Source: Leifsonia sp052114085
GTDB lineage: Bacteria; Actinomycetota; Actinomycetes; Actinomycetales; Microbacteriaceae
Reading direction: 5' to 3'
DNA: 64,000 bases
Assembly: GCF_052114085.1 (NCBI RefSeq)
Contig: NZ_JBFREB010000001.1
Span: 1,240,001-1,304,000 of the forward strand
The translations under genes and the position numbers were made by a program. Below are positions 1 to 8,070 of this stretch, in pieces; the first letter of the stretch is position 1; every line of letters starts with the position of its first letter. The notes below the pieces were generated by a model that was not told where the DNA came from, made no database searches, and was given only the letters and a program-made list of their open reading frames with translations.

Positions 1-602
1 GCCTCGGCGGCACCAAACTCCACGTCGGCGGCGAGGCCGGAGCGGCCGAGACGGTCTACCTCGGCGTCTTCCGCCGCGACCGCCTGATCGAGGTCGGCCT
101 CTTCGACGAAGAGATCAAGCGCGGCCAGGACTGGGAGCTCAACAGGCGCCTCCGGACCACCGGCGGCACGGTCTGGTTCACGCCCCGGCTGAAGGTCACC
201 TACCGGCCGCGCCCCAACCTGTACCGGCTCGCTCGCCAGTTCTTCTCGACCGGCATCTGGCGCGGCGAGCTCGCCCGGCGCTTCCCCGCCTCCAACGGGC
301 TCCGCTACTTCGCGCCTCCCGTGATGGTGATCGGCGTCGCCGTCGGCACACTGCTCGGCCTGGGCGGGATCGTGCAGGCGATCCTCGGCGCGGCACCGTG
401 GCTGCTCTGGGGCTTCGCCATCCTGGCGCTGTACATCGTCATCGTGGTCGTGTCCGCACTGCTCTGGGGCCGCCGCGACGGTTTTCGCCCGTTCCTGTGG
501 TTTCTCGTAGTCTTGCCGTGCATCCACTTCAGCTGGGGGGTCGGTTTCGTGCTCGGATACCTGTCGCTCACCCGCAACATCACCGCCCACACGGGAAGGT
601 AG
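1..602 (+). CDS. Glycosyltransferase family 2, C-terminal part (cut by left edge)
   Basis: The visible 200 residues are the end of a GT2 enzyme, read in the frame that starts at base 3. An acceptor-side motif, RGQDWELNRRLR, matches the ED...R/QxxRW-like region of family 2 glycosyltransferases. It is followed by at least two C-terminal membrane segments (roughly the last 90 residues), as in membrane-bound processive or ExoA-like transferases. It probably moves an activated sugar onto a lipid-linked acceptor at the inner face of the membrane. It ends 2 bases before the next gene, a CDP-alcohol phosphotransferase, so the two are likely one operon. The catalytic DxD half lies outside the window, so donor and linkage cannot be judged. 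Confidence 0.85.
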   Translation, partial: LGGTKLHVGGEAGAAETVYLGVFRRDRLIEVGLFDEEIKRGQDWELNRRLRTTGGTVWFTPRLKVTYRPRPNLYRLARQFFSTGIWRGELARRFPASNGLRYFAPPVMVIGVAVGTLLGLGGIVQAILGAAPWLLWGFAILALYIVIVVVSALLWGRRDGFRPFLWFLVVLPCIHFSWGVGFVLGYLSLTRNITAHTGR

Positions 603-604
603 GC

Positions 605-1423
605 ATGACCGCACCGGGACCCGCGGCGCACGGCGCCCGTCCGACGTCGATCGCCGAACTCAGGGCGGTTGCGCAACCCCCCGAGGTGCGCGGACGCCGC
701 AACGCCGAACACTGGACGGCCTCGCTGTATCTGCGGAACCTGTCACCGTACCTGACGTGGATCCTGCTGAAGACCTCGATCTCGGCCAACGGTGTGACCG
801 GGCTGATGATTCTGACCGGATGGGCCACCGCCGCCTCCCTGCTGATCCCCGGAATCGGGGGTGCGGCCTTTGCGCTCGTCCTCGGACAACTGCAGATGCT
901 GGTGGACTGCTGCGACGGGGAGGTTGCGCGCTGGCGCGGGACGTCGTCGCCTGCGGGCATCTTCCTGGACAACGTCGGTCACTACTCGACGGAGACCCTC
1001 ATCGCGATCGCGCTCGGCATCCGCGCGGCGGGCTACCCGTTCGAGGCGCCGCAGGACTACCTGTGGACAAACCTCGGCACCCTGCTCGCTCTGGTGATCG
1101 TGCTCAACAAGGCACTCAACGACATGGTGCGCGTCGCTCGCGCGAACGCCGGGCTGCCCAAGCTCGCCGACACGCAGTCCGAGTACGCACCCACCCACGG
1201 TGTCGTGGCGACGCTGCGCCGCGCGGCCCGCTTCCTGCCATTCCACCGGCTCTATCACTCGGTCGAGCTGACCATCCTCATCTTCATCTTCGCCATCGTC
1301 GGTCTTTTCATCGGCGCGACGCTGGCCGACCGCATCCTGCTCGTCGCGCTCGTTCCGCTGTCGCTCCTGGCGCTCGTCGGGCATTTCGTGACGATCATGG
1401 CGTCGCGGCGGGTCCGTGGCTGA
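605..1423 (+). CDS. CDP-alcohol phosphotransferase family membrane protein
   Basis: A 272-residue polytopic membrane protein that should transfer a phospho-alcohol from a CDP-linked donor to an acceptor. The signature D-x2-DG-x2-AR-x8-G-x3-D-x3-D is present from residue 101 (D101, D104, G105, A108, R109, G118, D122). The last position, normally the fourth aspartate and proposed general base, is His126. I chose ATG 605, just after the preceding stop, rather than in-frame codons inside the upstream gene. Flanked by two GT2 genes, it more likely decorates a surface glycan or makes a lipid carrier than a bulk phospholipid. The His substitution may mark a subfamily or a changed activity; the substrate is unknown. 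Confidence 0.85.
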   Translation: MTAPGPAAHGARPTSIAELRAVAQPPEVRGRRNAEHWTASLYLRNLSPYLTWILLKTSISANGVTGLMILTGWATAASLLIPGIGGAAFALVLGQLQMLVDCCDGEVARWRGTSSPAGIFLDNVGHYSTETLIAIALGIRAAGYPFEAPQDYLWTNLGTLLALVIVLNKALNDMVRVARANAGLPKLADTQSEYAPTHGVVATLRRAARFLPFHRLYHSVELTILIFIFAIVGLFIGATLADRILLVALVPLSLLALVGHFVTIMASRRVRG

Positions 1424-2300
1424 GCAGCCCGCGGTCGCGGTCGTCGTGCTCACGCAGGGCACGCGACCCGTCGAACTGCGGCGGGGGCTGGAGTCGGTGC
1501 TCGCGCAACAGGGCGTCGTCACCGACGTCGTCGTCGTCGGCAACGGCTGGGACCCGGCCACCGCCGACCCGGCACTGCCCGCGGGTGTTCGCGCCCTCGC
1601 GCTGCCCGAGAACGTCGGCATTCCGGCCGGCCGTAACGCCGGCGTCCCGCTGGTGTCGGGGGAGTGGCTCTTCTTCCTCGACGACGACGCGGACATCCCC
1701 TCCGCCACGTTCCTCGCCGACGCGGTTGCGAAGCTGCGCGCAGACCCCAGCATCGGCATGCTGCAGCCGCGGCTGCGCGTCCCCGACGGCGCGCCTGCTC
1801 CGCGCCGCTGGATACCGCGCATCCGAAAAGGGGACCCGGAGCGCTCGAGCAACGTGTTCGCCGTACTCGAGGCGGTGATCGTGCTGCCGCGCGATGTCTT
1901 CGAGCGCGCGGGAGGCTGGGCGGCGCCGTTCTTCTACGCGCACGAGGGCATCGACCTGGCCTGGAAGGTGTGGGACCAGGGGAAGCGCGTCTGGTACGCG
2001 GGCGACCTCGTGGCGGAGCATCCGTCGGTCTCGCCGACCCGTCACTCGTACTACTACCGCCTCAACGCGCGTAACCGCGTGTGGCTGGCCCGGCGCAACC
2101 TGCCGGTCGTGCTGATCCCGCTGTACGTCGGCTCGTGGACGGGGATCCAGCTGCTGCGCTGGTTCCGGAAGCCCGCCGTCCTGCGCGCCTGGTTCGGCGG
2201 CTGGGCCGAAGGCTGGCGTGCCGACCCGGGGGAGCGTCGACCGTTACGCTGGCGCACGGTGGCGCGCATGACTGCCGCCGGACGTCCGCCGATCGTCTGA
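1416..2300 (+). CDS. Glycosyltransferase family 2
   Basis: A 294-residue GT-A fold enzyme without an obvious signal peptide. The nucleotide-sugar and metal site is visible as FFLDDDADIP (Asp 89-91), preceded by a typical GT2 N-terminus (AVVVLTQGTRP) and by ENVGIPAGRNAG, which resembles rhamnosyltransferase-like GT2 proteins. The GTG start at 1416 overlaps the end of the CDP-alcohol phosphotransferase gene by 8 bases, so the two are probably translationally coupled. With the upstream GT2 and the exporter on the other strand it probably builds a cell-surface polysaccharide. The sugar donor cannot be told from the sequence. Confidence 0.88.
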   Translation: MAEQPAVAVVVLTQGTRPVELRRGLESVLAQQGVVTDVVVVGNGWDPATADPALPAGVRALALPENVGIPAGRNAGVPLVSGEWLFFLDDDADIPSATFLADAVAKLRADPSIGMLQPRLRVPDGAPAPRRWIPRIRKGDPERSSNVFAVLEAVIVLPRDVFERAGGWAAPFFYAHEGIDLAWKVWDQGKRVWYAGDLVAEHPSVSPTRHSYYYRLNARNRVWLARRNLPVVLIPLYVGSWTGIQLLRWFRKPAVLRAWFGGWAEGWRADPGERRPLRWRTVARMTAAGRPPIV

Positions 2301-2309
2301 GCCGGTCGC

Positions 2310-3383
2310 TCAGCCCGCGGCTCGCGCCCGATCGGGCGACGCGCCATCGGTGCCGGGCGACGTGCGCGTCTCTGCCGATGGAGCCGGGAGGCTCTCGAGG
2401 GAGAGCATCTCCTGCGATGGGGTGATCGCGTCGCCGCCCTTCGCGGCCTTCCTGCGCCTCGGCATCGCTCCGCCCAGCACTTTGCCGACACGGGCAGCGC
2501 GCTCGCCGGTCGCGCGCCCGACGCGCATCGCGGTCTCGCTCGTCGCCTTGCCGACACGAACGGCGCTGCCACTGGTCGCCTTGCCGACGCGGGCCGCCTG
2601 CTCGCCTGTCGCCGAGCCCAGCCGTCGCACCGTCCCGGGACCCTCGATCGGCGTCAGGGCCTGCGGGATGACCAACGGAGTGGGCCCGAAGGCCAGACGA
2701 GCGTTCTGTACGACCCGGCGGCCGAGGATGTTGTTCCCGGCGCCACCGATCACCGCACCCACGCCGAACGGGATGGCCCGGGCGAGGATGCTCGCACCCC
2801 CGCGCACGGCGAACTGGCGGATGAACGCGCTCTTCAGGCGATCGACCAACGGACCGACGACCATGGCAGGCAGGCTGGAGGTGATCAGCTCGCCCCAGTA
2901 CGCGTTGCGGCTGGCGCCGCCCCCGGCGAACTGCCCGGCCAGCTGACGGACGAGATCGGAGCCCTCCCGTCCCAGCATCATGGTCAGCACGAGGGCGCGT
3001 GCGCGGTCGGGATCGTCCACGGCGATGCCGTGCAACTCGCTCATCGACTGGGCGTAGAGCGCCGTCGCCTCCAGGAAGCCGGCCGTCTCCAATCCCGACA
3101 GCGCCAGCGTGACGCCGGTGCCGATCGCGGGGATCACAGCGGTGGCGCCGACCGCCGCTCCGCCGCTGGTCACGGCGGCGAGATAGCGGCGCTCGAGGAT
3201 GCGTGCGAGCTCTTGCGCGGTCGCGTCGGGGTGACGCCGTCGGAGGCTGCGCAGGTGCGCGAGAACGGCTGGGCGTTGGATGCTGAGGAAACGGTCCAGC
3301 GTCGTGTTCAGCGCGCGCGGGGTGTCCCCGCCCTGCTGCGGGCCCCCGGTGACGGAGATGATCGGTTGCTGCTTCTTGGCCAT
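2310..3383 (-). CDS. Unknown protein with Gly/Ala-rich hydrophobic core and tandem 11-residue repeats
   Basis: I do not recognise a family with confidence; there is a weak resemblance to EcsC-like proteins. The 357 residues begin MAKKQQPIISVTGG, followed by a helical N-terminal part (about 30-70), a hydrophobic Gly/Ala-rich stretch around 70-95 and a second one around 200-220. Near residues 253-301 there are four degenerate copies of an 11-residue unit (ATxxxAxRVGK), encoded by 33-base repeats at 2480-2623. The C-terminus is charged and low in complexity. I chose the ATG at 3383 because longer in-frame starts would run through the XRE gene. It converges on the GT2 gene with a 9-base gap. Confidence 0.7.
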   Translation of the reverse strand: MAKKQQPIISVTGGPQQGGDTPRALNTTLDRFLSIQRPAVLAHLRSLRRRHPDATAQELARILERRYLAAVTSGGAAVGATAVIPAIGTGVTLALSGLETAGFLEATALYAQSMSELHGIAVDDPDRARALVLTMMLGREGSDLVRQLAGQFAGGGASRNAYWGELITSSLPAMVVGPLVDRLKSAFIRQFAVRGGASILARAIPFGVGAVIGGAGNNILGRRVVQNARLAFGPTPLVIPQALTPIEGPGTVRRLGSATGEQAARVGKATSGSAVRVGKATSETAMRVGRATGERAARVGKVLGGAMPRRRKAAKGGDAITPSQEMLSLESLPAPSAETRTSPGTDGASPDRARAAG

Positions 3384-3436
3384 CTCCAGAAAGTGTAGGC
3401 CGCTTATCCGTGAGCGCCATCGGTGACGGACATCTC

Positions 3437-3748
3437 TCAGCGAGGCCGACGGGAACGTCGGTCGCGCTCGTTCAGGTAGTCGTGCGCAGAGAGCACACGC
3501 ACTCCGCTGGGCAGATGTTCCCGTGTGATGTCTTGCGCGAGCGTTGCGACATCGGTGCCCAGCGCGGCAGCGATCCGCACGATCGTGAGCAGGCTCGGAT
3601 TGGCATGACCGCGTTCGATCTTGCCGAAATTGGTGACGTGCATGGACGCGAGCCCCGCGATCGCTTCTTGGCTGAGCCCGAGTGCGAGACGGGCCCTGCG
3701 GATGCGATCGCCGAGCAGTTTCGCGGCTGGATCGGCGGAGTTCTTCAT
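3437..3748 (-). CDS. XRE-family helix-turn-helix regulator
   Basis: A 103-residue single-domain DNA-binding protein. The HTH_3 fold spans about residues 12-66: IRRARLALGLSQEAIAGLA forms the first helices and VTNFGKIERGHANPSLLTI the recognition region. The short C-terminal tail has no ligand domain. The gene is transcribed towards the unknown gene at 2310-3383, 53 bases away, and might regulate it or the surface-glycan genes, but no operator is evident. In-frame upstream ATG codons exist; I chose MKNSADPAAK because the domain starts right after it. Confidence 0.82.
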   Translation of the reverse strand: MKNSADPAAKLLGDRIRRARLALGLSQEAIAGLASMHVTNFGKIERGHANPSLLTIVRIAAALGTDVATLAQDITREHLPSGVRVLSAHDYLNERDRRSRRPR

Positions 3749-3929
3749 AATGTTTCCAGTACAGGACCATCGGCTTCGCGACTCCAGAGCGCGTGCACCC
3801 CGTTCGCCGGACCTCACGCGTATTGCCTCTGAAATGCCTTCGACACATGCATTTTGTGAGCTTCGCGGGGTGGTCGAGTGCTGCGTCGCTTGCGCGTTCT
3901 CGGGCCGCGCGCGGCGGCCCGAGAAGCGG

Positions 3930-4247
3930 TCAGAGGCTGATCTGCCAGAGATACTCGCGCCCGTCCGGCGGAAACCAGCGGACAACGAGGACGGTGTCGC
4001 GCGCGGGATCCGGTCCGGTCACGCTGGCGCGAATCGCTTCGCCGGGCTGCACAGAGCTCGGTGCGCTGACGCGAAGTCGGGAACCCCCTGCGATGCTCAC
4101 CGTCACGCCGCTCAGGGTCTGACGGCCGGTGTTCACCAGCCGGAGGTGCGGCGAGGTCGAGCGGTCGACGCGCCACGGCACGGCGTAGGCGAAGCGCAGG
4201 GGACGAGGGGCTGGAGAGGGGCTGCGAAGAAACCGGAGACGATTCAT
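3930..4247 (-). CDS. Hypothetical protein, small beta-rich (CARDB/Ig-like) protein
   Basis: A 105-residue open frame with no close family recognised. The pattern LRLVNTGRQTLSGVTVSI...SSVQPGEAIRASVTG...DTVLVVRWF resembles the alternating strands of Ig-like or CARDB folds that sit on cell-surface or exporter-associated proteins. It lacks a signal peptide and ends WQISL. It is on the same strand as the ABC exporter genes, with a 138-base spacer from the ATP-binding gene that contains no good terminator, so it could be a late gene of that unit. The composition fits coding sequence, but the call rests on reading-frame quality and fold pattern only. Confidence 0.55.
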   Translation of the reverse strand: MNRLRFLRSPSPAPRPLRFAYAVPWRVDRSTSPHLRLVNTGRQTLSGVTVSIAGGSRLRVSAPSSVQPGEAIRASVTGPDPARDTVLVVRWFPPDGREYLWQISL

Positions 4248-4385
4248 GCGTCGAACCTAACGAGCCCCTCCGACGCTCGAGGGCCCGGAATCGGGCACGA
4301 ACACCACTTCCGGGGACAACTCGCCGAATTGTTTTCTGGGGACGATTTCAGCGGGCCCGGAAAAGCCCCTGACCTGCGTTTCCGC

Positions 4386-5120
4386 TCAGCTGCCGTAGTC
4401 GGCGTTGTAAAGCTTGAGCACGTCGTCGATCGGACCATCGAGCACCAGAACGCCCTTGTCCAGATACAGCCCGCGTTCGCAGAACCGGCGCAGATCTTTC
4501 TCGTTGTGAGAGACGAAGAACAGGGTCCTTCCGCCGGCCAGAAGCTCTTCGATGCGCCGGTAGCACTTCTCCCGGAAGCCCCGGTCACCGACCGCGAGCA
4601 CTTCGTCCACCAACAGCACCGGCTCCTCCAGCTGCGAGATGACCGAGAAGGCGATGCGCACCTTCATGCCGCTGGAGAGATGCTTGTAGGGGGTGTCGAC
4701 GAAGTCACCGATCTCGGCGAAATCGATGATCCCGTCGAACCGCTCGTCGATCTGCGCTCGCGACATCCCGTGCAGGCCTGCCGTCAAGTAGACGTTGTCA
4801 CGCACGGTCAGATCGTCCACGAAACCACCCGTGATCTCGATCAAGGGAGCGACACCGTCCGTCACCTTCACGGAGCCCTCATCCGGGAGCAGAACGCCGG
4901 CGACGAGCTTCAGCAGGGTCGACTTGCCCTGGCCGTTGCGACCGACCACACCGATCGCCTCACCCGGCTGAACATGGAACGAGACGTTCCGCAGCGGCCA
5001 GAAGTCGTCGGGGCGGCTGCGCCGCTCGCGGGACGACAGGAGGTCCTTGAACGAGCGTCGCGCTCCCCGGTTGCGGCGGAAGCGCACGCCGAGACCGTCG
5101 ACGGCGATGACGGGGCCCAC
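4386..5120 (-). CDS. ABC transporter ATP-binding protein of a polysaccharide exporter (Wzt/TagH type)
   Basis: A 244-residue ATPase that should energise export of a surface polysaccharide or teichoic acid-like polymer. Walker A is GRNGQGKST (60-68), the signature is LSSGM (148-152) and Walker B is VLLVDEV with Glu173. The family-typical segment GGFVDDLTVRDNVYL and the H-loop SHNEKDL are also visible. The length matches short Wzt proteins without a C-terminal carbohydrate-binding domain, suggesting substrate recognition by another factor. The GTG start at 5120 directly follows the stop of the permease gene, so they form one transcription unit. Confidence 0.93.
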   Translation of the reverse strand: MGPVIAVDGLGVRFRRNRGARRSFKDLLSSRERRSRPDDFWPLRNVSFHVQPGEAIGVVGRNGQGKSTLLKLVAGVLLPDEGSVKVTDGVAPLIEITGGFVDDLTVRDNVYLTAGLHGMSRAQIDERFDGIIDFAEIGDFVDTPYKHLSSGMKVRIAFSVISQLEEPVLLVDEVLAVGDRGFREKCYRRIEELLAGGRTLFFVSHNEKDLRRFCERGLYLDKGVLVLDGPIDDVLKLYNADYGS

Positions 5121-6005
5121 TCAGATCTCCTTCAGGATGTCGCGCTCGAAGCGCTTGAACACGGCCCAGCCGATGGCCAGCAGCACGAGCGACATCGCCG
5201 CGCTGACTCCCACCAGGAACCAGTCGAGTTCTTCGGCGAAGAACGCGGACCGATAGAGGCTGAAGATTCCCGTCAGCGGGTTGAAGGCGGACCAGAAGTG
5301 CAGCGAGAACAGCACGTCGGTCTGGGCTCCCGGATGCGTCGCGACGTAGGCTGCGCAGTCCCGGGCCGGGATGCCGCCACCGCATCCACCGGGCAGGTCG
5401 CGCGCGCTGTAGATGATGGGCGACGCATAGAAGAGGAACCGGAGAGCCAGCTTCGTGGCTCGCTCCAAATCACGGAAGAAGACGACGAGGGGCGCCACGA
5501 TGAGCCCGACACCGATCGTCAGCACGGTCTGGATGAGGATGGCCAGCGGGAACAGCAGCACGTCCACATTGAGCTTGGCGCCGGCGATGATGGCGAAGAA
5601 CGCCAGCACGGGCAGCGACAGTAAGAACTCGATCCCCTTGGACGCGACGATCCGGTTGACCCAGATGGTCCGCGGAATCATCGTCGAGCGGATCAGCTTT
5701 GCTTCACGGATGTACGCCCGCGTGCTGTCCGAGACCGCGCCGTTGAACCACATCCATGGGAGCAGGGCCGTCAGGAGGAAGACGATGTACGGGTTCTCGC
5801 CGACATCGCGCTTGAAGATGACCGTGAAGACGAACCAGTAGATGCCGCTCATCACCAGCGGGTCGAGAATCGACCACACATAGCCGAGAACGCTCGTCGA
5901 GTAGCGGACGCGCAGATCGCGCCTGGTCAGCAGCCAGAGGGATTGCCGGTAGCGCGCGAACCGCGATCGCTGCGCAGGGCGCACCTCAGTCGGGATACTG
6001 GTCAC
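5121..6005 (-). CDS. ABC-2 type permease of a polysaccharide exporter (Wzm type)
   Basis: A 294-residue integral membrane protein with about six transmembrane segments and the amphipathic N-terminal region RYRQSLWLLTRRDLRVRYSTS typical of Wzm/TagG. It pairs with the ATPase encoded immediately downstream and should move an undecaprenyl-linked glycan across the membrane. The loop between the last helices holds two cysteines (PGGCGGG, ARDCAAY) that might form a disulphide on the outside. The start is GTG 6005; the segment upstream carries a hairpin that probably ends the preceding nucleotidyltransferase transcript. Confidence 0.92.
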   Translation of the reverse strand: MTSIPTEVRPAQRSRFARYRQSLWLLTRRDLRVRYSTSVLGYVWSILDPLVMSGIYWFVFTVIFKRDVGENPYIVFLLTALLPWMWFNGAVSDSTRAYIREAKLIRSTMIPRTIWVNRIVASKGIEFLLSLPVLAFFAIIAGAKLNVDVLLFPLAILIQTVLTIGVGLIVAPLVVFFRDLERATKLALRFLFYASPIIYSARDLPGGCGGGIPARDCAAYVATHPGAQTDVLFSLHFWSAFNPLTGIFSLYRSAFFAEELDWFLVGVSAAMSLVLLAIGWAVFKRFERDILKEI

Positions 6006-6024
6006 GAGAACCCATCGTATTGAT

Positions 6025-6054
6025 CGAAGCTGCGTGAGGGCTCACGCGGCTTCG
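6025..6054 (-). terminator. Stem-loop after the nucleotidyltransferase gene
   Basis: A 14-base arm (6025-6038) pairs with 6041-6054 with a single G-U position and a 2-base loop, starting 1 base past the nucleotidyltransferase stop. No T run follows on the minus strand, so it may be a weak or processing hairpin. Confidence 0.5.
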
Positions 6055-6055
6055 A

Positions 6056-6748
6056 CTATACGAAAAGATTCGCGCGCTCGAGGTCTTCCTGGAAATCGAC
6101 CTCGACCGCGTAGAGGTCGGAGATGTCGACAGGCTCGGCCAGCAGGCGGTCCTGCTCGATCGCGAGCTCGATGCCGCGCTCGAAGTAGTCCTGATCGCCG
6201 ACGCGCTGCAGCTGACGCAGCAGGGTCGCCTTGTCGGCCGAGGAGATGTAGTTGATGCCGACGGCCTCGCCGAGACCGTTCTTGACAGTCTTGGACAGCT
6301 CCTGGATGAAGCCCTCGCGACCGGTCGTGTACTTGACCTCTTCGTCGGCGACGGACGAGGTGTTCACGGTCACGAACGTCTGGTCGCGGGCGACCATGGC
6401 GGCTCCGCGGACCAGCACGGCCGGGTCGAAGACGACGTCGCCGTTCATCCACAGCACTCCGCCGGGGCCCGAGGCTTGCAGGGCGCGCATGAGGCTCTTC
6501 GAGGTGTTCGTCTGGTCGTACTGCTCGTTGTAGACGAACTGGGCGTCCGGGAACGCCTCGATGATGTGCTCCAGCTTGTAGCCGACCACGATCGTCACCT
6601 GGGCGTCTTTGCCGAAGGCCGCGTGGACGTTGTCGAACTGCTGCTGCATGATCGTGCGACCGTCGCTGAGCTCGGTCAACGGCTTGGGGAGGCTCCGTCC
6701 GAGCCGGCTCCCCATGCCGGCCGCAAGAATCACTACCTGAGTCGTCAC
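6056..6748 (-). CDS. Sugar/alcohol-phosphate nucleotidyltransferase (NTP_transferase family)
   Basis: A 230-residue pyrophosphorylase-fold enzyme that should couple NTP with a phosphorylated sugar or alcohol. The signature LAAGMGSRLGRSLPKPLTEL lies at the N-terminus and the metal-binding MNGDVVF in the middle. Size and pattern are close to LicC-like CTP:phosphocholine or glycerol-phosphate cytidylyltransferases, which would supply the CDP-alcohol for the phosphotransferase at 605-1423; that link is an inference. An AAGGAG box lies 6 bases before GTG 6748 but touches an alternative ATG at 6754, so the GTG is preferred. The gene is followed by a stem-loop and then the exporter genes. Confidence 0.85.
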   Translation of the reverse strand: MTTQVVILAAGMGSRLGRSLPKPLTELSDGRTIMQQQFDNVHAAFGKDAQVTIVVGYKLEHIIEAFPDAQFVYNEQYDQTNTSKSLMRALQASGPGGVLWMNGDVVFDPAVLVRGAAMVARDQTFVTVNTSSVADEEVKYTTGREGFIQELSKTVKNGLGEAVGINYISSADKATLLRQLQRVGDQDYFERGIELAIEQDRLLAEPVDISDLYAVEVDFQEDLERANLFV

Positions 6749-7089
6749 AATCATCTCCTTGGTCTGCGCGGTCCTGTGGTTCACCCAGGATTCATCCGCT
6801 GGTGAGGTCGTCGACACGGCGTGTACCGACGTCCCCCGCATGCCCGACCTAGAATACCGGGGGCCCCTCTCGGGGGGCAGGGGTTGACTGATCTCGTTGC
6901 TGGGTCGTTATGTTCCTCACAGGACTTTCGGAGGCACCGAGAACCGTAGCAATTCGCCCGGGGGGTACGCGCGAATGCATGTATTGGTACGTTAGCGGAG
7001 TGAGTTCCGAGCACGCCCGTCCCCCGATCACCGAGTCCGCCGAGGACCAGGAGCAGGGGCCGCGGCCGGACTCACAGAGGGGGGAGACC
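6749..7089. promoter_or_regulatory. 341-base divergent intergenic region
   Basis: No convincing gene. On the plus strand TTGACT (6884-6889) and TATGTT (6909-6914) are spaced 19 bases apart and could drive the ABC exporter pair. On the minus strand a TATTCT box near 6851-6856 could serve the nucleotidyltransferase. A G/C-rich run at 6859-6883 can fold back on itself. An in-frame GTG near 7000 could extend the ATPase, but the strong GGGGAG ribosome site sits at 7090. Confidence 0.4.
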
Positions 7090-8070
7090 ATGGCGGAGGC
7101 TGCCGAGCCGACGGCTGCGCAGACGGAGGCCGAAAGGGCCGCTGCGCCGCGAACCGCGCCCAAGCGGGCACCGGCTACGACGGCGGCGGCTGCCGCGGGA
7201 ACGAGCACGCGAGCGCCGCGCAAGCGCGCGACCCCGGCGAAGCCCCGACAGACTCCCCGGACCACCGCGCCGATCCCTCCTGCGGAGGCGCCGAAGCCGG
7301 TCGACATCCGGCCCACCGTGCTGTCCATCACCGGCCTCAACAAGCGCTACGGCGACACGGTGGCCGTCGACGGCGTGACCCTAGACATCGCAGAGGGCTC
7401 GTTCTACGGGATCGTCGGACCGAACGGCGCGGGCAAGACGACGACTCTCTCGATCGTCACCGGCCTGCTGCGGCCCGATGCCGGCCGCGTGGTCGTGCAC
7501 GGGGTGGATGTCTGGGCCGAGCCGGTCCGCGCCAAGCACATCGTCGGGGTCCTCCCTGACAAGCTGCGCCTCTTCGACCGCCTCACCGGCGCCCAATTCC
7601 TGCGCTACGCCGGAACGCTCCGCGGGTTGAGCGCCAAGACCGTCCGCGCTCGTACCACCGACCTAGCGGTCGCCTTCGGCATCGAGGACGCCCTCGATCG
7701 TCTGGTCGCCGACTACTCCGCCGGCATGACCAAGAAGATCGCGCTGGCCGCCGCCATGATCCACTCGCCCCGGCTCCTCGTGCTCGACGAGCCGTTCGAG
7801 TCGGTCGACCCCGTTTCGGCCGCGAACATCATCGAAATCCTTCAGCGGTATACCGCCGCGGGCGGTACGGTCGTCGTCTCGAGCCACGGGATGGACATGA
7901 TCCAGCGCGTGTGCGACAGCGTCGCGATCATCGTGCGCGGGCAGGTCCTCGCGGCAGGCACGATCGACGAGGTCCGCGGTGAGCAGACGCTGGAGGAGCG
8001 CTTCGTCGACCTCGCGGGCGGTCGCAAGGCAGCGGAAGGCATGGAGTGGTTGCACAGTTTCTCGGAGTGA
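7090..8070 (+). CDS. ABC transporter ATP-binding protein with Ala/Pro-rich N-terminal extension
   Basis: A 326-residue ATPase of the DrrA/CcmA exporter group. Residues 1-75 form an Ala/Pro/Arg/Thr-rich, probably disordered extension; the ATPase follows with Walker A GPNGAGKTTT (110-119), a signature-like DYSAGMTKKI, Walker B LLVLDEPFESVDP and the switch SSHGMD. The classical LSGGQ is replaced by YSAGM, common in this group. A GGGGAG site sits 6 bases before ATG 7090. The stop overlaps the start of the membrane protein gene (GTGA), so both act as one exporter; the substrate is unknown. Confidence 0.9.
   Translation: MAEAAEPTAAQTEAERAAAPRTAPKRAPATTAAAAAGTSTRAPRKRATPAKPRQTPRTTAPIPPAEAPKPVDIRPTVLSITGLNKRYGDTVAVDGVTLDIAEGSFYGIVGPNGAGKTTTLSIVTGLLRPDAGRVVVHGVDVWAEPVRAKHIVGVLPDKLRLFDRLTGAQFLRYAGTLRGLSAKTVRARTTDLAVAFGIEDALDRLVADYSAGMTKKIALAAAMIHSPRLLVLDEPFESVDPVSAANIIEILQRYTAAGGTVVVSSHGMDMIQRVCDSVAIIVRGQVLAAGTIDEVRGEQTLEERFVDLAGGRKAAEGMEWLHSFSE

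Noticed and set aside
2480..2623. Tandem 33-base repeats as a possible CRISPR or VNTR array
   Set aside because: The unit is in frame with a coding sequence, there are no spacers, and the variation follows codon positions.
4244..4588. 114-residue minus-strand frame overlapping the ATP-binding gene
   Set aside because: Shadow of the ATPase gene in another frame; no independent pattern.
3621..5624. 667-residue plus-strand frame opposite the exporter genes
   Set aside because: Antisense to ATPase and permease with intact motifs; low-complexity charged translation.
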